DNA of 64,000 bases from Saccharomycopsis fibuligera x Saccharomycopsis cf. fibuligera (taxonomy: Eukaryota; Ascomycota; Saccharomycetes; Ascoideales; Saccharomycopsidaceae): positions 558,001 through 622,000 of the forward strand of contig CP012822.1 of the NCBI GenBank assembly GCA_001936135.1, in the 5' to 3' direction. The notes under the pieces are model-generated. The model was given only the letters and a program-made list of their open reading frames with translations. It did no database searches and was not told the DNA's origin. A program made the translations under genes and the position numbers. This document shows positions 1-12,134 of this stretch, one piece after another. Numbering within the stretch: the stretch's first letter is position 1; every line of letters begins with the position of its first letter.

Positions 1-525
1 GAAAAGTCAAGTGACAAGAACAAAAACATTGCTAGTCAAAGTAATATAATATTCAATCGTTCTGATATTCCTGCATCACCAGTAGAACCAGAGGAATTAC
101 ATTACAATTCATCGGAAGAGGAAGAAGAAGCGTACTTGCAAAGGTTATTAAATAAGCATAAGGGAATTAAACCTCACCTAACTGTCGCTGCTACTTCAAC
201 TTCTGCTGTTGCTACTGCTGGTGCTGCTACCACCGAAACTTCAACTGCGGCAATTGACAAGGATTTAATTACCTTAACAGTCCCAAAGAAGGAAGCCTCT
301 ACTTCAGAACAACTATCTGTCACTCCAGAATCAGCACCAGCTCAGTCCAATAAGGATCTAAGAATGAAAAGAAAAAAATTAATGCAAAGTGAAGAAGATA
401 AACACGATAATTATTTAAACTTTGGATTCACTTTAGGTGAGTTGTCCAACTTGAGAAAAAGTAAAAAAATTTTGGTGTTTGAGGATCCTAAGGGAAGTGA
501 TGAAAGTGGTGTTGAAAAAGAATGA
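1..525 (+). CDS. 3' part of an unrecognised gene (C-terminal 174 codons)
   Basis: Frame 1 is open from the first base of the window to the TGA at 523-525, so the gene starts to the left. The visible tail is hydrophilic and low-complexity. It has an SSEEEEE acidic run near visible residue 37, an alanine/threonine-rich stretch at about residues 58-80, a basic KRKK patch near 124, and a final block around NFGFTLGELSNLRKSKKI that looks ordered. I see no membrane segment and recognise no family. The acidic and basic low-complexity make-up suggests a nuclear or scaffold protein, but that is inference only. Confidence 0.8.
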   Translation, partial: EKSSDKNKNIASQSNIIFNRSDIPASPVEPEELHYNSSEEEEEAYLQRLLNKHKGIKPHLTVAATSTSAVATAGAATTETSTAAIDKDLITLTVPKKEASTSEQLSVTPESAPAQSNKDLRMKRKKLMQSEEDKHDNYLNFGFTLGELSNLRKSKKILVFEDPKGSDESGVEKE

Positions 526-2584
526 TTAAGATTACTGGCCTTGTTTATGACGTTTATGTTTCTTTTGTTTCTGGCTTTTTGCTTGTTTTTCTTTCTGTAC
601 TTGGTTGGTTGGCTTTTTTTTTTTTTTTTTTTTTTTTTTATTTGGTTTTCTTGGTTTCGGTCCTTTAGTTTCATTCCAGTTGTTCTCTTTTCTTTGTTTC
701 ATTTTAAATTTTGTACTTTAAATTTTTTATATTTTACATTTTTGCACTCAAGACATTTATATTCTTAGATGTTCTAATTCTCTATTATCTATTAGACTTT
801 TGATTTCTACTACATTTTCTTTATATTGGGATTTGCGCTGATATCTTTTATTTAGTTTGGTTAATTTTTGCGTTTCATTAATTCGACTCTTTTTCCGTTT
901 ACTTTTTTGAATTTTTGATCTAGTTTTCTTTTCTATTCCCAAACATGTGATATTCCTTGGTAATATATATAATTATTCACAACTTTTTTAATTGAATGGA
1001 TTTTAAAAATTATCGTTTAATTCTCTATGATAATATCTATATTATTTCTCTTTCACTTATACTATAGATATAACTATATGAACTAGATCAAGTACTCTTA
1101 CTTCTGTGGCTAAATTCGCTACCCATCTTCTAGAATGCACAATTTGATCGTGACCAGATAACAATAGTGACGTTGTGACAGCGTTTGCATCAATTGGTTC
1201 TACTTAAACTGAAAAGGTGCTGTTTGAACCCTGAGTTGAGTGACAGACCCTTTATTAGCTTTTATAAAAAGGAAATACCGATATTTTTACAATTGTTGGC
1301 ATATTACCGGAGATCAACGAAAAAGTGCTTAATATGAATTTAGAAAAAAAAACATAAAAACGAAAACAAGTAACATGATAATAAAAATTGAAAAATTTAA
1401 TAAATTTATAAAGAAAATAAATAAAAAACCATACACGTAAATCAAAAACCAAAATTCTTTCAACTACCTTCACTTATTAGAAACTAGAGCTTGAACAAAA
1501 TCAAAAGCTTCTCCCAATGATTCTTATATTCTCTTCTTTGTTGTCCTTTTTTTTCTTTTTTCTTTTAGAAAAAATATGTTTCCTTTTCTTTCTCTCGTTC
1601 AATAAAACCGCATTGTAACCATAAATTAATTGATTTTTTTTCTGTTATCATAAGCTCGTAAGAAGCACTTGCTTTTGCTTTTGCTTTGTTATGCTGTTTG
1701 AAATGCACTTGCTTCTCTCGAAAATAACATAATAACTAATAATACACATTATTTGAATTATAATATGAACAATGATAATAAAAAAAAAATCACATTCTTT
1801 TTGGAAATTTTTCATAATAAATATTTTTTGACCAGCCATCCTTCCCTCTTTTTATTTTTTTTCTTCTTCTTCAACCTTATCCTTGTCCTTTCCCAATTGC
1901 AGAACTAATAAAATATGCAGAAAATAATAATGAATTAAAAATGCCTTAGGGAAAACAGAATAACTTTATGAGAAAAAGAAAAAAATTAGTAATATAAGGG
2001 AAAAAGAACCATAACAATCAAAATAAAACAATAAACACAAACTCATGCAGATAGAATAAGAAAGAAAAAAACGGTGAAAAAAGAAAAAAAATGCAACAAT
2101 ATTATAATAATGAATTAAAAGTGTCGAGAGATATTATTCCGATATTCTCTTTTCTATAATTTTTTTTCAGTCACATAAACTAGTGATTGAAGAATTTGAT
2201 GACGAAAAACAAAGAAGTATTGGTTATTTGACAATGTTAAACTGTTGATATGCATTTGAGTTTTGCAGCAACAGAGAGAGCTGAAAAACCTGTATAGCAT
2301 AAATCACAATGTCCAAATCCAAAAAACCAAACTAATCCCAATCAAGCTCACCAATAGAATTGAATTGAAGAATTTTGACTCAATAATCTATTATTTTGAA
2401 TTACATCTATGATTTTCCGGACGTTGATGTGTGTAACAAAGTAGTAATAGTAGTAATAGTAGTAGTAATGTGGCAAAAAAAAAAGATGATAAAAATCAGA
2501 AAAAACAAGAATTGACAAAAATAAACGTGGTACCAACATGTTAAAATCATGTTAGATTAACGCTGTTGGAAATCAAGCAGTTGC
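526..2584. other. Intergenic 2.06 kb, no gene seen
   Basis: Very A+T-rich stretch between the 3' ends of the first gene and DED1. It holds a T-tract at about 618-639, several shorter A/T runs and only short open frames with no family resemblance. The 1090-1260 part is less A/T-biased than its surroundings, but I could not assign an RNA gene to it. Confidence 0.6.
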
Positions 2585-5814
<3,230 letters not shown>

Positions 5815-7051
5815 ATGGCCACTGAAACTACCCCTCTTATATCAGACAACAAAGCCACAAGCACACATCAGCAGAATCATCAGAAGCATCACCAACATCA
5901 TCAACATGCCCGACTTTTTGAAAACCCCGTTACTGGGGCCTCGGAGCCACTTACTCCAATAACCGACTATGCTCCCTTAGATTCCCAAGATGAAGATTTT
6001 GCCAATTTAGTAGGTGACGAGGAAGCCTTGCTTGAAAATCAGCCGCAGGCGAGAAACAGAAGACAAGTATTCGTGAATAAGACAAAGCAAAAATATAAGA
6101 GACACGCAGTGTTGTATTCGGTAGTGGGGTTGTATTTGACTGTGGTTTTGCTTGAGGCGTTTGATGTGATTGTGGCGCCTTTTGGATTTATTATGGCTGG
6201 ATTGTTAGCCGTCGGCGGTACTATGGGATTTGTGTATGTATTTTTATTTGTTTGCTTGTTTGTCTGTTTGTTTTTGAAACATGGATTGGTTAAGTTTTGG
6301 CATTGGGATTTACAGGTTTTGATGTTTTTAGTACATTCGATTTTGTTAACTGTAACTTGAATTTTCAGCATTATATTGATCAGCTCATCAACTCATCAAC
6401 TCATCAACTCATCAACTCATCAACTCATCAACTCATCAACTCATCAACTCATCAACTCATCAACTCATCAACTCATCAACTCATCAACTCATCAACTCGT
6501 CAACTCGTCAACTCGTCAACTCGTCAACTTGTCAAAACCTCGCCAGTTTAGAGAAAATATTTAAAAGCGTCAGTACCGTACATCGTTGCCACATGAAGCT
6601 TACATGAACTCTTTTGGTTCCATGAACTCTTTTGAATCAGTTAAACCGTATCTACATCATGTTTCAACGTCATTTAAATTCTCATTGTACATTCCGAAAA
6701 CACTATATCATGCCTTGTTGAACTTGCTTTTCATCTGACTTTTCTGTCTCCTTACTAACCACTATTCTTCGCAGCAAAAAAGGTTCCCTTCCGTCATTAA
6801 TTGCTGGCTACACGTTTGCCATTCTTTATGTCGCCGCTGGCTATTTATCCATGAAATCAAACAACAACAAAAATAACGACAATGCTAATCTGCTTGGTAT
6901 TAAGATCGCTCTTGGAAGTTCAGTGATATTGACTTTAGTGGGTGCTAAAAGAAGCTATCTGACGAGATTTGAAAGTAATGTGCCAATAATGTTGTTCTTC
7001 TTGGGATTGTTGGCGACCGGATATTATGTGTTTAAGCAGGTTCAGCAGTGA
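5815..7051 (+). CDS. TMEM14-family membrane protein, two exons
   Basis: Coding exons are 5815-6233 and 6775-7051 (231 residues). The intron starts with GTATGT at 6234, has a TACTAAC branch site at 6753-6759 and ends at the AG at 6773-6774. Splicing across codon 140 restores a TMEM14 (UPF0136; S. cerevisiae Tmh11/YJR085C) core, with GGTMGFV joined to KKGSLPSLIAG. The core holds hydrophobic segments at about 120-138, 147-165, 180-197 and 209-226. Unlike the ~105-residue family members, it has ~95 extra N-terminal residues: an acidic dileucine-like ETTPLI at 4-9, a His/Gln-rich run at 19-31, and a further hydrophobic segment at 98-118. TMEM14 proteins are small membrane proteins, mitochondrial in animals. 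The extension leaves the location of this one open; a dileucine signal would suit the vacuolar/endosomal route. Confidence 0.85.
6384..6535 (+). repeat. 8-bp minisatellite within the TMEM14-like intron
   Basis: Nineteen uninterrupted units of an 8-bp repeat (CTCATCAA; the last units are variants CTCGTCAA and CTTGTCAA) fill 152 bp of the 541-bp intron. The array lies between donor and branch point. Because 8 is not a multiple of 3, the repeat is open in several frames; this explains the spurious Ser/Thr/His-rich reading frames here. Confidence 0.95.
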
Positions 7052-7564
7052 CTTTTATAATAGCGAAGCGTTTCCGGTGTTTGATTTTCTTCTCGTTGTT
7101 TTGGAATTTTTCAGGTTTAGTCTTACTTTGACAGGGGAAGTGAATATCTTTTTATTTTGATTCGCCTTTTTTTTTCATTTTTTTTTTTCATTACTATTGT
7201 ACTAAAGATTAGGTATTCACCAGTCAATATTAGGTTATCATTTTTAGTTTATACTCTATAGCATGTGTGCTATTATATACGTCTTACATTTTTTTCATGA
7301 TTTCTTGAACAATTCTCTTTTGTGTCATCTTATGCTTGCTTGCTGACTTCGGGTTGCATCATTATGGCACATAAATATTAATTTTGTTTTTTACCATACA
7401 GCACTTTGTTTGTTTAAGGACACTAATATTTGTGGAGCTTACAGAGAGCTTGATCAAGTACATTTGAAATCTATAGCTACATAAACAATATACATAACCA
7501 TTATAATAATGACAGTGTTTTGCTTTAACCGTATACTTTCTAAATATTTACAAAAACAACTTGG
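7052..7564. other. Convergent intergenic region
   Basis: This 513-bp A+T-rich spacer lies between the 3' ends of the TMEM14-like gene and MCY1. T-rich tracts near 7168-7190 suit 3'-end formation. No gene is seen. Confidence 0.6.
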
Positions 7565-8653
7565 CTAATCCAAAATAACATACTTTTTCAAATGGGCAGG
7601 AATAGCATCATACAATTTTTTCTCTTGCAACCACTTCTTGCTAAACAAACGGTCAGAATACTTGTGAGCCGAATCAGCAAGAATTGTCACCACGTTTGAC
7701 CCCTCAGGCAAAGATTGAGCCAATTGGACCGCAGCAACCACATTCAAAGCACTAGTACCTCCAATGTAAATCCCTTCAGTGTCCAACAAGTCAAACAACA
7801 TAGCAATGGAATCTTCATCTTTGATCTTGTACGCATCATCAATGATTTCAATATCAGGCTGCAAATTGTCAGTTATTCTTCCTTGCCCTATACCTTCGGT
7901 AAAACTGGAGCCCGAATTATCAAGCGACTGGCCGTTACTCTTAATGTACGCGTAAATACAGGAGCCTGGTGGATCAGCAGCAACAATCTTGACATTATCG
8001 CCTAACTGAGACTTCAAATAACGAGACACCCCGGCAAAGGTTCCTGCAGTGCCCGTGGAACAAGTGAAACCGTCAACTTTGCCCTTCAACTGTTTTAAAA
8101 TCTCAGGACCTGTGCTTTCAATGTGTGCCTGCCTGTTAGCAATATTGTCGAACTGGTTGGTCCAGACGGCGTTTGGTAACTTTTCGGCATGTCTGCGAGC
8201 TTGATGGTTATAATTCATTGGATCCTTGAATGGCTTCACAGGGACTGGGTTCACTTCAGCACCCAAAAGTCTGAGCAAGTTCATCTTGCTTGGCGATTGA
8301 GTGTTTGGCATATATATCACACACTTGTAGCCTTTAGCACGGCAAACATGAGCAAGACCAATTCCGGTGTTACCAGCAGTGCCCTCCACTACAGTACCGC
8401 CAGGCTTGAGAAGCCCCTTTTTTTCAGCGTCCTCGATAATGTATTTTGCAGCACGATCTTTAACTGACCCTCCCGGGTTCATGAATTCTGCCTTAGCGTA
8501 TACATTACGGCCAATTTTGTTGGATATGGTAGGGAGTCTGAGTAGTGGGGTGTTGCCAATGGCACTGAGAATACCGTCGTTGGTGGTTAGCGGTACAAAC
8601 TTTGAGGAGGCATTATATGCCTTTGAGGCCGTACTGAAAAGCCTTTTGAGCAT
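7565..8653 (-). CDS. MCY1: Mitochondrial cysteine-synthase-like protein (PLP fold II)
   Basis: A 362-residue pyridoxal-phosphate enzyme of the cysteine synthase/cystathionine beta-synthase family, orthologous in layout to S. cerevisiae Mcy1 (YGR012W). The N-terminus ([18 protein letters not shown]) is basic, Ser-rich and lacks acids, as in a mitochondrial presequence. The PLP lysine is Lys65 in [11 protein letters not shown]. The phosphate-binding GTAGNTGIG follows at 91-99, and a second glycine-rich [10 protein letters not shown] lies near 200. Cys synthases of this fold make cysteine from O-acetylserine and sulphide. Mcy1 is known as a mitochondrial outer-membrane protein of uncertain activity, so the substrate is not claimed here. 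A CACGTG box and a TTGAG repeat lie upstream. Confidence 0.92.
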   Translation of the reverse strand: MLKRLFSTASKAYNASSKFVPLTTNDGILSAIGNTPLLRLPTISNKIGRNVYAKAEFMNPGGSVKDRAAKYIIEDAEKKGLLKPGGTVVEGTAGNTGIGLAHVCRAKGYKCVIYMPNTQSPSKMNLLRLLGAEVNPVPVKPFKDPMNYNHQARRHAEKLPNAVWTNQFDNIANRQAHIESTGPEILKQLKGKVDGFTCSTGTAGTFAGVSRYLKSQLGDNVKIVAADPPGSCIYAYIKSNGQSLDNSGSSFTEGIGQGRITDNLQPDIEIIDDAYKIKDEDSIAMLFDLLDTEGIYIGGTSALNVVAAVQLAQSLPEGSNVVTILADSAHKYSDRLFSKKWLQEKKLYDAIPAHLKKYVILD

Positions 8654-8715
8654 TGTGGTCTTCTTTTGCTTGTGACTAATGAAGCGAGCAAGAATGTTGG
8701 CAATTGAGTTGATGG

Positions 8716-8770
8716 TTGAGTTGAGTTGAGTTGAGTTGAGTTGAGTTGAGTTGAGTTGAGTTGAGTTGAG
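8716..8770 (+). repeat. TTGAG pentanucleotide repeat, 11 units
   Basis: Eleven perfect TTGAG units (55 bp) end 63 bp upstream of the MCY1 start codon. They are probably in its 5' leader or core promoter. Read on the MCY1 strand the unit is CTCAA. Confidence 0.95.
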
Positions 8771-8816
8771 TTGGACACACTGGAATCAAAGACCGATGAT
8801 GCTTGCCAGTGGATGG

Positions 8817-8822
8817 CACGTG
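8817..8822. promoter_or_regulatory. CACGTG (Cbf1-type) box upstream of MCY1
   Basis: CACGTG followed by A gives TCACGTG on the MCY1 strand, about 165 bp from its ATG. This is the core bound by Cbf1, and in sulphur genes by Cbf1-Met28-Met4. A sulphur-amino-acid-related gene downstream makes it plausible. It is a 6-bp match, so it could be chance. Confidence 0.45.
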
Positions 8823-9630
8823 AGATACGCCAAAGCAATTATTCCCAACAACAACCAGCTTTGTAAGTGTAGAGGTCGCGCAACGCGATGGTATGATAAT
8901 AACATCATAAGTGATAATAATAACAAGATGCTTCCCTTTTCGGGCTCAGTATACACATTCTCACTACTGATCAAGACGAAACAAAATGATTTCTGGACAG
9001 ATACTGTAAGAAGCCATCTGGTATCTGCATTTATCTTGTTGTCGTATATTGAGGCTTTTATGAACCTTGACTAAAACGTCAAGATTATTGTTTTACAGGA
9101 TCCAGGTCATCATCACCTGTTTCCCTCGCCTCTGTAGTTGCTGCTTTTATCATCATCTTTAGCTCTTTTCAATAGTTAGCACAGTTGTTGGTTTATGTTG
9201 TTTTTAGCTTACGATCTATTTTGCGCATAGCGTCACTAAAAACAAAAAGTAAAGGACCAGCTTATTTAGGGCAGCTACAGTCATATAGTGTTCTTTGATA
9301 AAGTTTTGCTCAAACTGAATGTCCAACTAGAAAGTCTTCAAGGTTGGATCCTTATGAGGTCAAAGCAGTGATGCCAACTGTGTCCTGTTCAAGTGAAACA
9401 AAATACTTATCATCACCTGATTATCCTCGGTATTTTCTTTCGCATTTTGGGACTGGTAAACGTGATTGCCCTGTAATGTTGCAACATACAGCCTCGATGA
9501 GATGCAAGATTCTGAAAATGGGAAACCAAAATAAAAAAATCAAATAGAGAACTGTCAATTAAAGAATACAACAATCCTCGTGTACACAGCCCACAACATA
9601 CAACTACGTTACCACGCACAATACACAATA
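8823..9630. other. Divergent spacer between MCY1 and the PRCC-like gene
   Basis: About 0.8 kb without a supported gene. Short frames at 8766-9074 and 9344-9547 show no family resemblance or intron signals. The leader just before 9631 is CA/A-rich, typical of a yeast 5' UTR. Confidence 0.5.
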
Positions 9631-10794
9631 ATGAGTGGTCTTGTCCAATATAACTCTTCTGACTCTTCTGACTCTGACTCTGACTCCGATTCCAGCGACC
9701 ACGAGAGATCATTGGCGGTCAAGCGTCAGAAAGTGGCTTTCCTTGGTGCCAAAGTCGATGCTTTAATAAATGAAAGCACAAATGGCGTCACCGTCAAAAA
9801 GAATGATCAAAGTCAAAGCAGTAACACTAACGAAAGCAGGGATCCAGAACAAAGAGACACAAATAGCATATCTTTATTCCTTCCTGCTCCAAAGAGGCAA
9901 AATAATAATACCAATAATAACAACGCAACTATCAAGCAGCAAACAGGTAATAGTGATATTCAGCATGCATCGCTAAGTCATATAACGAGAACACTTGGTG
10001 GTGGTATTAAAAATCAGTTCAACGGGGCAGGCATTGTCGGGCGTGAGAGTGATGATAGCGACGATGGGAACAGCGACAATAATGAATATAATCCGAATCA
10101 AGATTCGCTGCAGAATATTAACGTGAGGTCGAGTATTTCGTTTTTGCCAAGTTCATTACTTAGGAAGAAAAAATTGGGCAATAACAGCCAAAAGAAAAGC
10201 GATTTCGCACAGCGTAAAAGGGCCACAGAATCTGAGCTGGCCAAATCGGGTGCTAGAGAATTAAAACAAGTCAAAGCCAATGACCAAGAAGACGAGTTTA
10301 CTCTTGATGCAACTACATTGTTTCCGACTACTGCAAACACTACGGCTAGCACTATCTCCCTAACATCAAGGCATGGCATGAACTCCAGCAGTTATAATGA
10401 AAAATATGTGGCACCAAGCATATCGAGCCATCCGGATGAAATTCCTCGACCATCAATCATTTCCGATCCACTTACCACCGCCACCAACACAGCTAAGCTT
10501 AATGGCAACACTGCACAATTTGGCCAAATACCAAAGGACAAAAAAATCATTGAATTCAACGTTGATGACTTCTACAGCACAAATAACGAACTTCTTCGTA
10601 CTGGACAACTTCAGCAAGTTGACGCGTACAGTTCGGGAAGCAATACTATCAAAAATATTAACGTCAATGGTCGTAATCAGTTGAGCTCTCTTGTGAAGTT
10701 TGCTCAGGATGAAGAGAATAGTCAGGTGTTGAAGGAGAAGTTTGAGAAGGAGAAACAAGGCAAGCGGAAGATTAGGGAGCGGTATGGGTGGTGA
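9631..10794 (+). CDS. PRCC-like (mitotic checkpoint regulator / MAD2B-interacting family) protein
   Basis: The first ATG is at 9631; the frame is open 17 codons further upstream without an ATG. This gives 387 residues. The N-terminus MSGLVQYNSSD runs into a Ser/Asp repeat (about residues 8-25). The middle is disordered and Asn/Ser-rich, with LFLPAPKRQ- and SFLPSSLLR-like short motifs. The C-terminus has NQLSSLV...EKFEKEKQGKRKI...YGW. PRCC proteins share this layout: a low-complexity N-terminus, and a C-terminal block with HQI(T/S)xL, a basic helix and a terminal YGF/YGW. They are nuclear and linked to splicing and mitotic checkpoint regulation in animals. The assignment rests on the C-terminal block and is moderate. 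Confidence 0.6.
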   Translation: MSGLVQYNSSDSSDSDSDSDSSDHERSLAVKRQKVAFLGAKVDALINESTNGVTVKKNDQSQSSNTNESRDPEQRDTNSISLFLPAPKRQNNNTNNNNATIKQQTGNSDIQHASLSHITRTLGGGIKNQFNGAGIVGRESDDSDDGNSDNNEYNPNQDSLQNINVRSSISFLPSSLLRKKKLGNNSQKKSDFAQRKRATESELAKSGARELKQVKANDQEDEFTLDATTLFPTTANTTASTISLTSRHGMNSSSYNEKYVAPSISSHPDEIPRPSIISDPLTTATNTAKLNGNTAQFGQIPKDKKIIEFNVDDFYSTNNELLRTGQLQQVDAYSSGSNTIKNINVNGRNQLSSLVKFAQDEENSQVLKEKFEKEKQGKRKIRERYGW

Positions 10795-12134
10795 TTCGTG
10801 AGTCGCTCAAAAGGGAATTTCAATTTGCTATGACTATGTGCCCGCCTAAGTACATGTTTTATTACATGTCATATTACTGTATACAGAAGACAATAGCTAT
10901 TTTTGTATCTCTATCTGTACTGTTTTCTAACAAAAAAAATTAAAATACGTCAACGTACCTAAACATTAAACACTCCCAAGAATAACATCCTGGCCTTTAA
11001 TATCTCTATACGGCACCCCCCAGCGCAATGGATTTGGATAATTCAATAACAAATTGCCTTATCAGGAATGTCTTTTGCAAACCGCGTGAAATATTCTCAG
11101 CATTTTGCACATAAATGGGCAAGCATTCAGTGGGAACCCTACACATTGGTGACCACGCAAAGTTTAGGATCCCTTTCACCTTTTTTCTTCTCTTCCAGAT
11201 TGTTGTAAAAAAGAAAAAAAAAGACCACTTCCTGTATCAGTGCCACTGTCTACCAAATACGATATTCACATGCTTCCAAAAGTAAGACTCTTCAAGATTA
11301 GCACGAAAAGACATTATAACGATAGCAAATGTTCTAGTGAGCTTGAAGTTTGCTGCTCAGAGATTTGGTGGCGTTGATCGGTATAATATTAGCTAATGCT
11401 AGAAGCCAAGACTGAGGCAGAGACCTTACTGTGTCTGATTCAGTGACTCTCGATTTTGTTTGTCTAGTTGCGTTTTTTTTCCGTTAATTTCTTCTTTTTT
11501 TAGCACTTTGTTTTCTCTTGGCCACTTCTTGCTGATTCTATGCTTTGAAGCTCCAGTGAGCCATGTTATTGATCTTGTAGGATTTCTATTTTGTTGTTTT
11601 TGATATCCGTCCGTCGCATGTTGAGTAATCGAACTTTCTCCGCATTTTGTCTCATCATCGACGGGATGCCTAAGAAAATTAAAAAAATGTTCCTCGAGGA
11701 AAACTCTGCATATACCTGCATGTATGCCCTTGAATAATTTTTGATGAGCCTCTATAAAGACACTTAGGTATATCACTATTTTGTCAAAAGATGATCCTTT
11801 AGCAATATACTTTGCTTGAGTTTAAAAAGAAGCTCTTTACATCGAAAAGAGAGAAAGGACATTTACCTTCACGTGTTTATCATTATTGTTTATACTGTTA
11901 ACGTCAACGCCAATAGTGCAGAAGTCCTTCTTGATTGTTGGTTCTTTGAATTTGCTCAAATTTAAATTAATCCTTACGCTACAATAGTCGTCGTATTGTG
12001 GAAATTTTGTGGATAATTGTAACCAGAGTTGGTGAACATAGTATTAGTCTATTACAATGGACATATGCAAAAAAACGTAGCCAGATTAAAAAAAAAAAAA
12101 AAAAAAAGCGGTTTCCAATCGAATAACTCTAGCC
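10795..12134. other. Convergent intergenic region, 1.34 kb, no gene supported
   Basis: A+T-rich sequence between the 3' ends of the PRCC-like gene and AMD1. A 116-codon minus frame at 11426-11776 has no recognisable domain and no yeast codon bias. An A-tract at about 12088-12107 lies close to the AMD1 stop codon. Confidence 0.5.

Noticed and set aside
2195-2285. Possible C/D-box snoRNA (TGATGA near 2200 and CTGA near 2281)
   Set aside because: The C box has the wrong first base, no terminal stem closes the ends and no rRNA-complementary guide is obvious; the match is likely chance.
6297-6564. Ser/Thr/His/Gln/Leu repeat proteins at 6297-6564
   Set aside because: They are translations of the 8-bp intron minisatellite in different frames.
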